A stretch of 64,000 bases of DNA from an uncultured Acidimicrobiales bacterium (GCA_938002965.1 CALKZY010000013.1:62001-126000), one strand, 5' to 3'. Shown: positions 42,508 to 51,842, numbered from the stretch's first letter. Translations and numbers: made by a program. Notes: generated from the letters alone by a model not told the origin.

Positions 42508-43614
42508 TCAGTTGCCTTCTTCGTCGGCCGGGTCGTCTGGCACTTCGGTGAAGTCGTTCAGCGGTAGGCGGGCGAACTGAACGGCGCGCACGTCGTTGAC
42601 AGTGCCGGTCGGGACCAGCAGATCTTTTTGACCCTCTTCGACGATGATGATTGACCGTTCACCGTCGGTTTCGGTGATGTACGCCACTCGTTGGCCGTCG
42701 AAGGTGAGCGACGAGATTTGGTCGAGGTCTTCGCCAATGCGGCGGACCGGGATGTACGGCTCCTTAGCAACGATCTCGCGCACAATCAGCTCGGTAGCCG
42801 CTTCACTGCCGTCGTCACGGTAGGTGACGATCGTGTAGGCCACGGCCTGGGCGTCGGGGCTGAGTGCCACCGACCCGTAGGCCGGGCGTCCGGGGAACGT
42901 GCACTCCGGGTCTTCAGGGGCTGGAAACGACAACACGGTGCCTTCCGGACCGTAGAACTCCAGGTCACCACATTCGTCGTCGCTGGTGATGACGGCCTGC
43001 AGGTCTCGGCTGGCCGAGAAGTCGACCAGGGTTTCACCGGCGGCCAGTTCGATGTGGGTCTTTCGTTCGCGTTCGTTGCCGTCCTGCTCCGATACAAGCT
43101 GAAGCCAGTCGATCTCGTCGCCGCCTTGAAGAATGAAGGCCCGAGGGGCGCCGCCCCAGTGCCCGACTCCCAGCAGCTCCCCGCTGCTGTCGTAGAGCTC
43201 CTCCACTGGTGCTTGCCCTTGGATGTAGGAGATCGGGCCGCCGAGTTCATCCATGATGAGGTTGCCGCCGAGGTCGTCGGCCAGGTGGCTTAGATTGAAC
43301 TGTTGCAGCGGCTCGTCGATGAGAACGGCCGGACCTACACCTTGGCCGATAAGTGCGCTGGGCCCGGCGGCGATTAACAGCGGGGCCTGAAACCCAGGCT
43401 CAGGACTGGGCACGAAATCGGTTCCAGTGGCAGGCGCTTCCGATTCCTCGGCTTCGGCGCCATCGAAAACCTGGCCTTCGCCGATGGCCACGCTGGGCTC
43501 AGGAGATACTGAAAAACCCTCCGGTCGCTCCAGGTCAGCGCAGCCGACGGCAACCAGCACAATCGCCGCGAGGAGCAGCATGGCTCGTGGTTGTCGGCGC
43601 ACTGTTTTGGTCAT
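42508..43614 (-). CDS. Exported lipoprotein with beta-propeller-like C-terminal part
   Basis: From ATG 43614 the protein has 368 residues: positively charged start (MTKTVRRQPR), hydrophobic core and a lipobox-type site VAVGC with C25. An acidic low-complexity stretch follows (30-65), then a region rich in strands with repeated GDEIDW, SPDAQAVAYT and FDGQRVAYITE motifs, resembling TolB/WD-like propeller blades. Likely a surface lipoprotein of unknown function. CAAGAT lies 7 nt before this ATG; earlier starts at 43623 and 43641 are possible. Confidence 0.8.
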   Translation of the reverse strand: MTKTVRRQPRAMLLLAAIVLVAVGCADLERPEGFSVSPEPSVAIGEGQVFDGAEAEESEAPATGTDFVPSPEPGFQAPLLIAAGPSALIGQGVGPAVLIDEPLQQFNLSHLADDLGGNLIMDELGGPISYIQGQAPVEELYDSSGELLGVGHWGGAPRAFILQGGDEIDWLQLVSEQDGNERERKTHIELAAGETLVDFSASRDLQAVITSDDECGDLEFYGPEGTVLSFPAPEDPECTFPGRPAYGSVALSPDAQAVAYTIVTYRDDGSEAATELIVREIVAKEPYIPVRRIGEDLDQISSLTFDGQRVAYITETDGERSIIIVEEGQKDLLVPTGTVNDVRAVQFARLPLNDFTEVPDDPADEEGN

Positions 43615-43674
43615 CTGCACCATCTTGGCAGAAAACTGCAACGGGTGAGTCTCAGACCTGGGTAGTCTTGACTC

Positions 43675-43749
43675 GCCCCTGTGGCGCAGTCTGGTTAGCG
43701 CAGTGGACTTTTAATCCATTGGTCGTGGGTTCGAATCCCACCGGGGGTA
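43675..43749 (+). tRNA. tRNA-Lys (UUU anticodon)
   Basis: The 75-nt cloverleaf folds cleanly: acceptor GCCCCTG/CGGGGGT, D stem GCGC/GCGC, anticodon stem GTGGA/TCCAT with loop CTTTTAA (anticodon TTT), T stem GTGGG/CCCAC with loop TTCGAAT, and discriminator A. CCA is not encoded. The accessory segment up to about 48.1 kb begins right after it, although I found no repeat of its 3' end. Confidence 0.95.
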
Positions 43750-43870
43750 CTGCGAGATTCGCTCCATGAGTGGCGGAATCCAGGGGGTCGGTCGTACCGG
43801 CTCATCCCGCCTCGTACCGCTGATCCCGGCGGATTGCCTGTGGTTGTGGGCGTATGGCGGGCGACGCCAG

Positions 43871-44060
43871 TCAAAAACCGACTTCGGCGATGGCCCAGTG
43901 GCTGCCCAAGCACAAGGCGAAACGAGTGCCGTCGGCTTCCCAGGCCAGCGATTGCAGGACGTCGCCGAGAGCAATAGTTGTCGCCTCGTTCTCAACCCCA
44001 GACACCAAGTGCCACACCCACATCGTCTCGTCGTAGCTGACTGACGCCAACCGATACCCC
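43871..44060 (-). pseudogene. WD40-repeat gene fragment
   Basis: The minus frame ending at 43871 reads SGYRLASVSYDETMWVWHLV and then LGDVLQSLAWEADGTRFALC, one and a half WD40/beta-propeller blades (the VWHLVSG turn is typical). The rest of any propeller is missing and the frame upstream has no repeat character. It is the 3' relic of a larger WD40 protein. Confidence 0.55.
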
Positions 44061-44149
44061 GATCCAGTACAAGACTCGCGAGAGGACCGGTTCTTGGTTA
44101 TACCGTTGGCCAATATCGCTGACGTCGAGTTTCCCCCTACGTTCCCGTT

Positions 44150-44473
44150 TTGTCCGTTCAGGCTGCGGCAGTGATCACTGAACTTCTTAATCGGCACTTC
44201 GAGGCCCTACGTCAAATCGGGTTCGTTGGCACTGCACCACAGCCAGGGCCAAGTGAAGCCGACGTTCGTCTAGCAATGACAGCTGCTGATTACGGTGATC
44301 GAGATGACGTCGTCGAGTTCTTCACCTGGGCCGCATGCCCCCCACCAAACGGATCGTTGGGCGGTACGAACACGGCGTTGGGCTGGATCGGGGTGGAACC
44401 CGGGGAAGAGGACCGAATAGACTTCCACCAAGCGGCTCGATTCGAATCTACTCAGCCCGGCGGGTTGTTTTGA
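44150..44473 (+). CDS. Short protein, possibly a truncated SUKH/SMI1-type domain
   Basis: The frame encodes up to 107 residues, probably starting a little inside (ITELLNRHFEALRQIGF). The order helix, PQPGPSEADVRLAMTAADYG, then DVVEFFTWAACPPPNG resembles the N-terminal half of SMI1/KNR4 (SUKH) immunity proteins, where a conserved Trp-rich turn follows an acidic helix. It ends early and overlaps the convergent nuclease-NTPase gene by 26 bp. It may be a fragment; the family call is tentative. Confidence 0.45.
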   Translation: MSVQAAAVITELLNRHFEALRQIGFVGTAPQPGPSEADVRLAMTAADYGDRDDVVEFFTWAACPPPNGSLGGTNTALGWIGVEPGEEDRIDFHQAARFESTQPGGLF

Positions 44474-47153
44474 TTCCTACGTCGCGAGCAAAAGATCGGA
44501 GGAATTTGCCGACATCAATTGTGGTCGATTTTGGCCACCGAGCAGCCTGCTTGGCCCGAAGAGCTGCCCCAACGGCTTCCGCACCCAAGGACGGCGTGAC
44601 TTCAAGCATGCGGAAGACGTGGTCCACACCGGGATAACCCTCCTCAAGAATCCGTCGGAGTTCAGATGGCTCGAATTCGCCGGTAGATCGAACCGCTTGT
44701 TGACCTGTAGCTAGCTTTACCTCGCCTTCGAACCTGTCGACGATGCCGAGGTCGCTAAGAGTACGAAGAGCACGATTGACCACAATACGAGAGGTATCAG
44801 GGGCTTGCCCACTCGCAAGTAAGGCAACGACCTCTCGGCACGCTGGCGCGGACGCCCGCGGATACACACCAGTGTTCTTGCCCTTCCCAGCAGGTCGAAC
44901 TGTCCCGCTCAGGAGTGAGATCGGCAGATCCGGCGGACGGTCGGCCAAGTGTGCGGGACCTGCCGAGACCAGTCCAGCGTAGTCAAACCACTGAGCGAAG
45001 GCCCGGGCGTAAGCCGCCCAACTGCTCTGACTGGCCCGCACCGATCCGAAGTCGTCGGCAAGGCGTTCAGCGAAGTACTTCGTTGTTATAACCGAACCAT
45101 TCTCCGAAAACGCGGCCCTTAAAGTGTCGTAGGCCCGATGCCGACGGAGCGCCTCCCGCACTAGGCGACGCAACGTCCCTTCAGCATCACTCGACGATTT
45201 GACCGAGGGATCTATCTCTACCTTGCCCTCATAGAACCTCAGTAGCCCCAGGTATTGAAGTTCACGGGACACGTTGTGGAGAGTGCGGTGCGTGACGTTA
45301 AACTCGTCAGCTAAATGCTCGACGTCACACGGCGTGTCCGACAGTGCGAGCCGTCGAAGTAGCAGCCGAGCAGTAGGCCCTGGTCGCAGCCGAAGGAGTA
45401 GGCCATCCTTGACTTCTAGCCCGCCAGTCGTCAGGTAACCTCGGAAGCTGTCCGAAGATACGTCAATTTTGTCGCCGATCAGTACCAACAACCGACGGTC
45501 GATGAGCAGCTGAAGAACCGCCGACGAGGTAGTGTCCTCGGCGTCGGAGTAGGCAAGTGGTGCAATCCTAGCAATGGCTTTGAGTGCCTCCAGTTCGGAT
45601 GGACTCAGTTGCTGAAGATCCTCCTCGAAGAGGCTCCGTATGCCGAGCCCGTCAGCGAGAAGACTGTCCTGATCCCGTCCAGACAGAAGTTGTGAACGCA
45701 CGTGTGAGCTCAACTTCTTCAGCAACCAGGGCAAACCGCCGCTCTCTTGGCGCAGTCGATGCCTCACTGGCTCGGAAAGTCGCGTCCCTATCGATCGGCC
45801 GAGTCGATCGAGAACAACGTCCACGTCCTCGGCTTCGAACGGTTCAAGTTTCACCACCCTAGCAACGCTACGAATGTCCTCCCGAAGCTGGAAAGGGTGT
45901 GCCTCGGTCCAGCCAACGAGGTCTGTTTTCCAGGAAAAGCCCACCTTCAAGGGCTTGTCCAAATCGTTGATCGCGATGACGAGATCCCTAAAAGACCGCG
46001 TTACGTCCTCGCTCCGAAAGACGTTCTCAAACTGGTCGAAAATCACGACCAGTGGAACCTCGTCTCGCTGCCAGGTGGACCTTGAGATCGTTGCAAGCGA
46101 CGACCCGAGCCCTCCGAACGCATAGTCCTTGGGCAGTGCCAACACGCCATCGGTCTCTGCCCGAATACAGAACTTCCGCAGCGCCGCTGCGACATAACCT
46201 GTATCTGTAGCAGTTCGCGCATCGAATACGAGCGCAACTCCGCCACCTGATCGCACATCCTGTGCCAACTTGAGTGCGAAGCTGCTCTTACCTGTACCTG
46301 ACTTTGCATTCAAAACAAAGGACCTAGGTCGGCTTCCGGTGATCAAGGTTTCAACCTGCATCAAGGAGCTCTGGCGCCCAACAAAGAACTGAGGGTTCGC
46401 CGGGAGATGGGACTCGAACTCGTCATCTCCGTGCGCAACTTCCACAACGATGGGTAGTTCGGGTGGTGGTCCTTGTCCGACCGGTACTCCTCGCTCCCGG
46501 ACAGGCAAACGGGCGGAGAGGCGCGATCGTTCCAAGGCGGTCCTGACAGGATCCGGCACCGGTTGTCTTCCCCAAACCAGCATTGACGTCGCGTTTCTGG
46601 TCAATGGATCAAGTTCTAGGCATGCTTGAAAGAGCCCGTGCTCGGTTACGAGGATCATGAAGTCGGATACCAGCTCCTGATCGTCGGGCCAATGATCCAA
46701 CAATCCTTGCTGCCGAAGGAGCTCTGAGATGTCACCGGTGTCGAGATATCGAAACCTAGTATCGTGGTCTTGAATTCTCTTCGCTTGTTCCCGACCACTA
46801 GCAGTCAAACGGGGCAGGGCAAAGAAGAAGCCCTCGCAGTCTTCCCGGTCGTATCTTTCCGTTTGCAGCTTTCCGTGAAAGGCCTGCAGTTCTTTCGCTG
46901 CGACAGGAGAAGAGTACGCCTTGCACTCCACCAGTCCGATCACTTCTACGAGCTTTCGCTTAACAGCGACATCCAACTCGATGCCGTTGGAGGTTGTGCG
47001 CAGACTCGACTCAGTCGGCTTTTCGAAACCGAGCGCCTCCAGCAGCCTGGCGACAAGATCCTCAAACAGTTTGCCCTTCTGGTTTGAGTGACTCTGCCGT
47101 TGATCTGTGGGCACAACTTCGAGCTTGACATCCTCGACCGGAATACGGTTCAT
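44448..47153 (-). CDS. PD-(D/E)XK nuclease fused to P-loop NTPase and winged-helix domains; candidate antiphage defence protein
   Basis: About 901 residues from ATG 47153. Residues 25-130 are an Mrr/PD-(D/E)XK nuclease: FEDLVARLL helix, IELDV (D61), VECKA (E76-x-K78) and ELQAFHGKL. A P-loop NTPase follows (about 250-560): FVGRQSSL, Walker A SGTGKSS (near 286), Walker B VVIFDQFEN (near 369). The remainder has several winged-helix-like segments (HLADEFNVTHRTLHNVSREL and others). The NTPase could be STAND-type, sensing and switching the nuclease. It lies in a fragment-rich spot beside tRNA-Lys. Defence function is inference. Confidence 0.85.
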   Translation of the reverse strand: MNRIPVEDVKLEVVPTDQRQSHSNQKGKLFEDLVARLLEALGFEKPTESSLRTTSNGIELDVAVKRKLVEVIGLVECKAYSSPVAAKELQAFHGKLQTERYDREDCEGFFFALPRLTASGREQAKRIQDHDTRFRYLDTGDISELLRQQGLLDHWPDDQELVSDFMILVTEHGLFQACLELDPLTRNATSMLVWGRQPVPDPVRTALERSRLSARLPVRERGVPVGQGPPPELPIVVEVAHGDDEFESHLPANPQFFVGRQSSLMQVETLITGSRPRSFVLNAKSGTGKSSFALKLAQDVRSGGGVALVFDARTATDTGYVAAALRKFCIRAETDGVLALPKDYAFGGLGSSLATISRSTWQRDEVPLVVIFDQFENVFRSEDVTRSFRDLVIAINDLDKPLKVGFSWKTDLVGWTEAHPFQLREDIRSVARVVKLEPFEAEDVDVVLDRLGRSIGTRLSEPVRHRLRQESGGLPWLLKKLSSHVRSQLLSGRDQDSLLADGLGIRSLFEEDLQQLSPSELEALKAIARIAPLAYSDAEDTTSSAVLQLLIDRRLLVLIGDKIDVSSDSFRGYLTTGGLEVKDGLLLRLRPGPTARLLLRRLALSDTPCDVEHLADEFNVTHRTLHNVSRELQYLGLLRFYEGKVEIDPSVKSSSDAEGTLRRLVREALRRHRAYDTLRAAFSENGSVITTKYFAERLADDFGSVRASQSSWAAYARAFAQWFDYAGLVSAGPAHLADRPPDLPISLLSGTVRPAGKGKNTGVYPRASAPACREVVALLASGQAPDTSRIVVNRALRTLSDLGIVDRFEGEVKLATGQQAVRSTGEFEPSELRRILEEGYPGVDHVFRMLEVTPSLGAEAVGAALRAKQAARWPKSTTIDVGKFLRSFARDVGIKTTRRAE

Positions 47154-47191
47154 CACCAGTCACCAGTCGCCGCCCGCGACAGACCCTGTGA

Positions 47192-47347
47192 CCGTGTCGA
47201 TTCGTCCAGCTTCGGCCGGAACGAGTCTACAGATACGTTTAGATCAGATGTACTGGCAGCGATAGTCAACGATTGACCGCTTACATCAGTAGTCGTCACG
47301 ATCACGCCAGCCTCCTGAGCGATGACCATACCCGCAGCTAGGTGTAT
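47192..47347 (-). pseudogene. Inositol-monophosphatase-like C-terminal fragment
   Basis: The minus-strand stretch HLAAGMVIAQEAGVIVTTTD resembles the conserved C-terminal WDIAAG...EAGGVVTD motif of inositol monophosphatases. Both the catalytic N-terminal part and a clean end are missing, so it is a relic. Confidence 0.4.
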
Positions 47348-47378
47348 TGGTTGGATAGATTGTTGATTCGGGTGATGG

Positions 47379-47567
47379 GTGGGCCGCCGATGGCGGCTGC
47401 CTGATTGGATCGGCATCGCAGACGGCGGTCTCATCCGAGGAACGCCTCCACGCACTGCGAACAAGCTCGTTCAGCAATGGCTGGAGATCCACCGGGAGGA
47501 ACTCGAGGCCAACTGGCGACGTGCGCAGATCCCCGACGCCCTCGAACCCATCGAACCTCTCGACTAG
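47379..47567 (+). pseudogene. DUF4160 remnant (C-terminal part only)
   Basis: The 62 codons end with LVQQWLEIHREELEANWRRA and IEPLD, the C-terminal helix and close of DUF4160 proteins, which often pair with DUF2442. The N-terminal half with its HPPHFHA motif is absent in every frame upstream, so the gene appears truncated by a rearrangement. Its stop overlaps the -10 box of the DUF2442 gene. Confidence 0.6.
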
Positions 47568-47576
47568 AATGAGTAC

Positions 47577-47870
47577 GTGAGTATGCCCCGAGTGATTGAT
47601 GTCGAGTACCTCGGTGGCCGCGTACTCAAGATCACGTTCTCTGATCACCTGGTTCGGGAGCTGGACTTTACCGGCACGCTGGATGGCGTGCTCGCCTCGA
47701 TCGACGACGACACCGTGTTCGCTCAGGTCAGCGTCGATCCCGTCAGTAGGACATTGACGTGGCCGACGGGCGTGGATCTCGACCCCGACGTGCTCGCCGG
47801 CGATCAACCGCCCGCCAGTGGCGACGGTCCTAGGCTCCAGGCCGAGTATCGCCTCGAAACGAACCGCTGA
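47577..47870 (+). CDS. DUF2442 protein
   Basis: A 97-residue protein with the DUF2442 pattern: VEYLGGRVLKITFSDHLVRE, then FAQVSVDPVSRTLTWPTGVD and LDPDVLAG. GTG 47577 follows TAGAAT (47565-47570) by 6 nt; ATG 47583 is the alternative start. DUF4160-DUF2442 pairs are widespread, mobile and of unknown role, sometimes proposed as toxin-antitoxin-like; here only DUF2442 is intact. Confidence 0.82.
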   Translation: MSMPRVIDVEYLGGRVLKITFSDHLVRELDFTGTLDGVLASIDDDTVFAQVSVDPVSRTLTWPTGVDLDPDVLAGDQPPASGDGPRLQAEYRLETNR

Positions 47871-47889
47871 CTCATCTGAGTTTGACACC

Positions 47890-48075
47890 GGCCGCTATCG
47901 GGTAGGGGAACTCCATTCCGATGCTGGAGCTGTCCCAACGTGCGTGGCGCTCCGTAGGTGCGTTGAGATGCGACATGAATGTCATAGATCTCATTCGCCA
48001 GTGCAGCATCGGCCTCCTTGACCCACGCACCGAGCGAACCGTCAGAAATCCCCAACGATTCAGCAACCTGACATC
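47890..48075 (-). pseudogene. IS3-family transposase remnant
   Basis: The minus strand reads CQVAESLGISDGSLGAWVKE, the IS3 OrfA helix-turn-helix, fused directly to AALANEIYDIHVASQRTYGA, the start of the OrfB helical part. The DDE core is missing. A deletion joined the two frames, and no terminal inverted repeats are visible. It marks past transposition at the edge of the accessory segment. Confidence 0.75.
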
Positions 48076-48173
48076 TCGGACGATCCGATCGGCATGTTCC
48101 CGGACGCGCCGTTGCCCGGCGTCGAAAGACCCCGGACAACGGTTGGGCAGTAAACGGAAATCAACTTGGGTTG

Positions 48174-51089
48174 CTAGTCGCAGTCTTCAAGTTCGATCTC
48201 CACACCGATGCGGCGAATCCTGACGCTGTCCACCTTCTGGCCGGGCAGATCAAGGCAGCTGAGCAGATCCTCGGCCGCGTTCTCGCACGGGTCCTCACAG
48301 TCGTCGTCGCCACCAACGTCGTCGTCGTTCTGCGGTAGCGGCCGGGTTCGCAACGGATCCAGTTCATAGGACATTCCACCGATCAGGATCCCGTCCGCCT
48401 CGATTGACACCACTACGGCACGGTCTTCAGTCAACAGAAGATCATCTTTGGTGAACTCGGAACCCGGGGCCACCGCCAGCGTGACCTGCCGGTCCTCACC
48501 GGCTGCCAGGTTGAACGTCGCTCCTCCCGGCGTCGAATAGTCGACCGACCAGCCCCTTGTCTCCATCACCGATGGGAGTGCGGTACCGATGACGATGCTG
48601 ACCTGGCGGTCGAACGGGTTGCGCACCGTGAAACTACGTCCGTCGAGCACAGCCATGATGCCGGTCACTCCGCCGGCGGCCGGAACCGGATGAACGTTGC
48701 GCTGACCGATGTTGTTGTCGTGGGGAACGAGCCGCCACTCGGGAATCGAGTCGCCGACATCGAACACATCGACGTTCGACGGATCCCCGTCGGCCGAGGC
48801 GACCATAAGCAAGCACTCGTGATCCGGCTGCGAGGGAACCCAGGTGAACGGGCCAACCGTCACTTCGCCACCCGGCGGAATGTCGGGTGCGGTGAGTTCG
48901 GCCGTCGCCATAGCCTGCCAATCGTCGGGCCACGTGAGACCACCACCGGGGTTGCAGTGATAGCCGTTTACGGTCACTCCGGTTGCAGTCTGCGTGCCGC
49001 GATTACGTACTCGCACATAGCAGAAGTTGTCCTGGCCCAGCAACGGGTCCTCGTGCAGCGTTCCATTGTCGGCGAAACGTCGATTCCATACGCTCTGGCA
49101 GTTCCAATGCACCGCCTGATACTGGTATTCCCCGTTGCGGCCGTCGTCGATGTACACGTCGACTGCCGGTGGTGCACCCTCCTGAATGACCGGGGTGGGG
49201 GCTCCGGGGGCCTGATACAAACCTTGCTTCTCGAACGCCCAACGAATCACCTTGCCGTAGGCGCCACCGGCCAAACCTTCGCTGATCCAGTCGTCGGTGT
49301 CGGCCTCCAACAGGGCCTCGACCCAGTTGGCCACATCCGACGGATTGGTGGCCGGCGTCAACGTCTGTACCCCGGCGAGAATCAGATAGGAGGTGACCCG
49401 GGCGGCGAACTCGCGGGTGGCGAGGCTGGAGCTGTCGCCACCGAGACTCCGGTAGATCCTGAAGTGGGTTGTAGCCAGAATCTGTTCCGACGAATAGCCT
49501 CCGACGTCGTTGCCGCCACCCCAGGCCCAACCACCACCGACCGACCGGTCGTGACGTCGATCGACAACGGCGGCCAGAAAAGGGAACGTCGAGAACCGGT
49601 CAGCGGCATCCGACAACGGGTCGGACAGGATGCAGGCGAAACTGTCGCCGGCCGAGTGGGCGAACCCGAAGTTGGCGGAGTTCACATGCGGGTACAGGAT
49701 GCCGTGCCCACCCAATTCGTGAAGCACGACCCGGTTGTCAACGGCAATGCCAATTGGATTTGCGGTGTCTGTGGTCGAGGCCAGCTCGTAGTCGCAGTTG
49801 TCGATGCCGCTCATGCCGTTGCCGGAACACGAGGCGTTGATCTCGATCCCGTCGGTGCTCCCAAAACGGCCACGATGGTCGACATCCAACGGAAACGACG
49901 TTGTTCCAAAGTAGGTGTCGCGGTCAAAACCGAGGTCAGTGACCAAACGGAAGAACGCATCGTTGTGGACATAGGCATTGACGGCGGCAAAGTCGTTGGT
50001 CCGGGCGTTGTAGTTGAAATCCGATCCGACTGATTCGGTCGGCGGGTCGACATCAGCCGGTTCAAAGTCGTTGACCTGCACATTGTCGCCAAGCAGAGCC
50101 TGATCGTCACCCGCAGCAGGAGCCGTCAGCCCCAGTAGGGTCACCGAGCTACGGAACGGATCAAGGGTCGCCTGATCATCCTCGGGGGTCGCCGCTGCTC
50201 CCTGGCTAATCGGATCCTGGACGAAGACCATGCCGTTCACATCAGCAGTGAAGGGCCGGATGTACAGCACACGACTCGTTTCGATGTCAAGCAACGCCAG
50301 CCACACGATCCGACCGCGCGGAGGCGTAACCGCCGAAAGAATGACCTCTCGACACAACCGAAACTCACCGTCTTCAATGGATTCCACATCGGGCAGCGAC
50401 ACCGGAAACGAAATCTGATCGCTGTGATGATGAGCGGCTTGAGCCAAACCCGGGTCCGCAGGTGGAGGCCGCTCGTCGGTGAACCGCCGAGCCGCGTCGT
50501 ACCGGTACACCACCACCCGATCGGAGATAATTCTGACCCGATCGTCGTCAACCGACCCGTTTGAACGGGTAATGGGCCGAGCGTCAACTTCCATGACCGG
50601 TGCTTCGGTGAGACTCATCCCTCGGGCAACCAGGCCCCTTTTGCCGGTAACCGCCGCCTTGATCTTCTGAGGAGTCGGGCGTTTGACCGAGATCTGTGCA
50701 TAAGTGGAATTCTGAACACCGACAATACGGGCCGGGCTTTGTTTCATAGTCACGGTCATGCCACTTCTCCAGACCGGAATACCGTTCCAGAACTGACTGA
50801 AGCTGACCGTGGTATTTCTGAAGTGCGCCTTCTCCCTTTCAAAGACCAGGCTGATCAAGTCCCCGTCGGGGAGCGGAAGTTCGGCATCGAATGCAAGGCT
50901 GGTACCTGTCAACCACGAGGCGTTGATGCCCAAATGTTGGGCGTTTGTAGTCAAAAATTCAGCGGCCGCCTGTTGCGGTAGCTGAGCGATGGTGGGGCGA
51001 GACCGTTCCGCCGGACGGAGCAGCACAGTGTTGCCTGCCCCGTCGATCTGTCGGTAGAGACGATCAGTCGCCAAATACTCTTCAAGCAT
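48174..51089 (-). CDS. Large metalloprotease-like protein with a variant zinc motif
   Basis: A 971-residue protein, start ATG 51089 with AGGAGG 8 nt upstream. Residues 80-150 look like an FTP propeptide-type domain. The zinc-type motif is HELGGH at 457-462, with three instead of two residues between Glu and the second His, followed by ANFGFAHSAGDSFACILSDP where thermolysin/fungalysin enzymes have the third ligand. Residues about 640-870 have CARDB-like strands. No signal peptide is seen. A peptidase of the M4/M36 kind, or an inactive relative, is likely. Confidence 0.75.
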   Translation of the reverse strand: MLEEYLATDRLYRQIDGAGNTVLLRPAERSRPTIAQLPQQAAAEFLTTNAQHLGINASWLTGTSLAFDAELPLPDGDLISLVFEREKAHFRNTTVSFSQFWNGIPVWRSGMTVTMKQSPARIVGVQNSTYAQISVKRPTPQKIKAAVTGKRGLVARGMSLTEAPVMEVDARPITRSNGSVDDDRVRIISDRVVVYRYDAARRFTDERPPPADPGLAQAAHHHSDQISFPVSLPDVESIEDGEFRLCREVILSAVTPPRGRIVWLALLDIETSRVLYIRPFTADVNGMVFVQDPISQGAAATPEDDQATLDPFRSSVTLLGLTAPAAGDDQALLGDNVQVNDFEPADVDPPTESVGSDFNYNARTNDFAAVNAYVHNDAFFRLVTDLGFDRDTYFGTTSFPLDVDHRGRFGSTDGIEINASCSGNGMSGIDNCDYELASTTDTANPIGIAVDNRVVLHELGGHGILYPHVNSANFGFAHSAGDSFACILSDPLSDAADRFSTFPFLAAVVDRRHDRSVGGGWAWGGGNDVGGYSSEQILATTHFRIYRSLGGDSSSLATREFAARVTSYLILAGVQTLTPATNPSDVANWVEALLEADTDDWISEGLAGGAYGKVIRWAFEKQGLYQAPGAPTPVIQEGAPPAVDVYIDDGRNGEYQYQAVHWNCQSVWNRRFADNGTLHEDPLLGQDNFCYVRVRNRGTQTATGVTVNGYHCNPGGGLTWPDDWQAMATAELTAPDIPPGGEVTVGPFTWVPSQPDHECLLMVASADGDPSNVDVFDVGDSIPEWRLVPHDNNIGQRNVHPVPAAGGVTGIMAVLDGRSFTVRNPFDRQVSIVIGTALPSVMETRGWSVDYSTPGGATFNLAAGEDRQVTLAVAPGSEFTKDDLLLTEDRAVVVSIEADGILIGGMSYELDPLRTRPLPQNDDDVGGDDDCEDPCENAAEDLLSCLDLPGQKVDSVRIRRIGVEIELEDCD

Positions 51090-51251
51090 GTTCTTTCCCT
51101 CCTAGTGCTTTCACATCCCGACGCCGCAGCAGGTCGGCTGATACACCAAACGTTGCTATCTAGCTCCGGGTGACGGAAGGAGGCATCGCACCGATGGGAT
51201 CGACTCGGACAGTTGTCCGGCTTCGATTCTCGTGTTTTTCATCAGGTCGGG

Positions 51252-51842
51252 CTAGCTCGTCAGATAGGGAAGGACGTTGATCACAAGGAACATCAGCCAC
51301 AGGGTCGGCAGCAGCAACACCAGCATCTCTCGCCAAGCGTGGTACACCTTTGCCCGGTCGGCAGGGTGGGGAACAAACGGCTCCGTCGGCAGGTCGGGTC
51401 TGAACCACATAACGGCGTCCACAACCAGCTTGGATGAATGATCGAGGAGCACGCGCTGAGAACCGCTACCTTCCCGGAACGACAGACTGGCTTTGGACCC
51501 TGGCACTTCGGGTCGACCGTACGAAGCCTCCAGCTTGGCGAGTTGGCTGATAGGCACCTCGACCCGTGTTCCCCGCATAGGCTGGTAGCTAAACGTTGAC
51601 TCGTCCACTCGGAAGTTCGCCTGGCCAACGAACCGTGGCAGCCACCAAGCAGCCACCAGTCCGATCAACAGCGACACGACGAGAATGCCCACAGTTGTGC
51701 CGGATGATCCCGACCGGCCGGCGGATCTGAACAACTGAGCAATCAAAAGGCCGTTGATCGCAGCAAAGGCGAGGCCGGTCCCGACCCAGACTGGCGTGTT
51801 CGCCGCGCTCACGACGCTGGGGGGATCGTCGGTGATGACCAC
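51252..51842 (-). CDS. Membrane protein with central PH-like domain
   Basis: The first usable start inside the gap after the alditol-oxidase gene is GTG 51842, giving 196 residues: two membrane helices (about 18-35 and 48-68), a strand-rich middle (FRVDESTFSYQPMRGTRVEV, SQLAKLEASYG) resembling bacterial PH domains, and a final membrane helix. The frame is open further upstream and reads a plausible disordered tail, so the true start may lie within the upstream gene with translational coupling. No family recognised. Confidence 0.65.
   Translation of the reverse strand: MVITDDPPSVVSAANTPVWVGTGLAFAAINGLLIAQLFRSAGRSGSSGTTVGILVVSLLIGLVAAWWLPRFVGQANFRVDESTFSYQPMRGTRVEVPISQLAKLEASYGRPEVPGSKASLSFREGSGSQRVLLDHSSKLVVDAVMWFRPDLPTEPFVPHPADRAKVYHAWREMLVLLLPTLWLMFLVINVLPYLTS

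Noticed and set aside
43729-43749. tRNA-Lys 3' end as an attachment site
   Set aside because: No second copy of the T-loop/acceptor sequence was found downstream in this window, so an att pair cannot be claimed.
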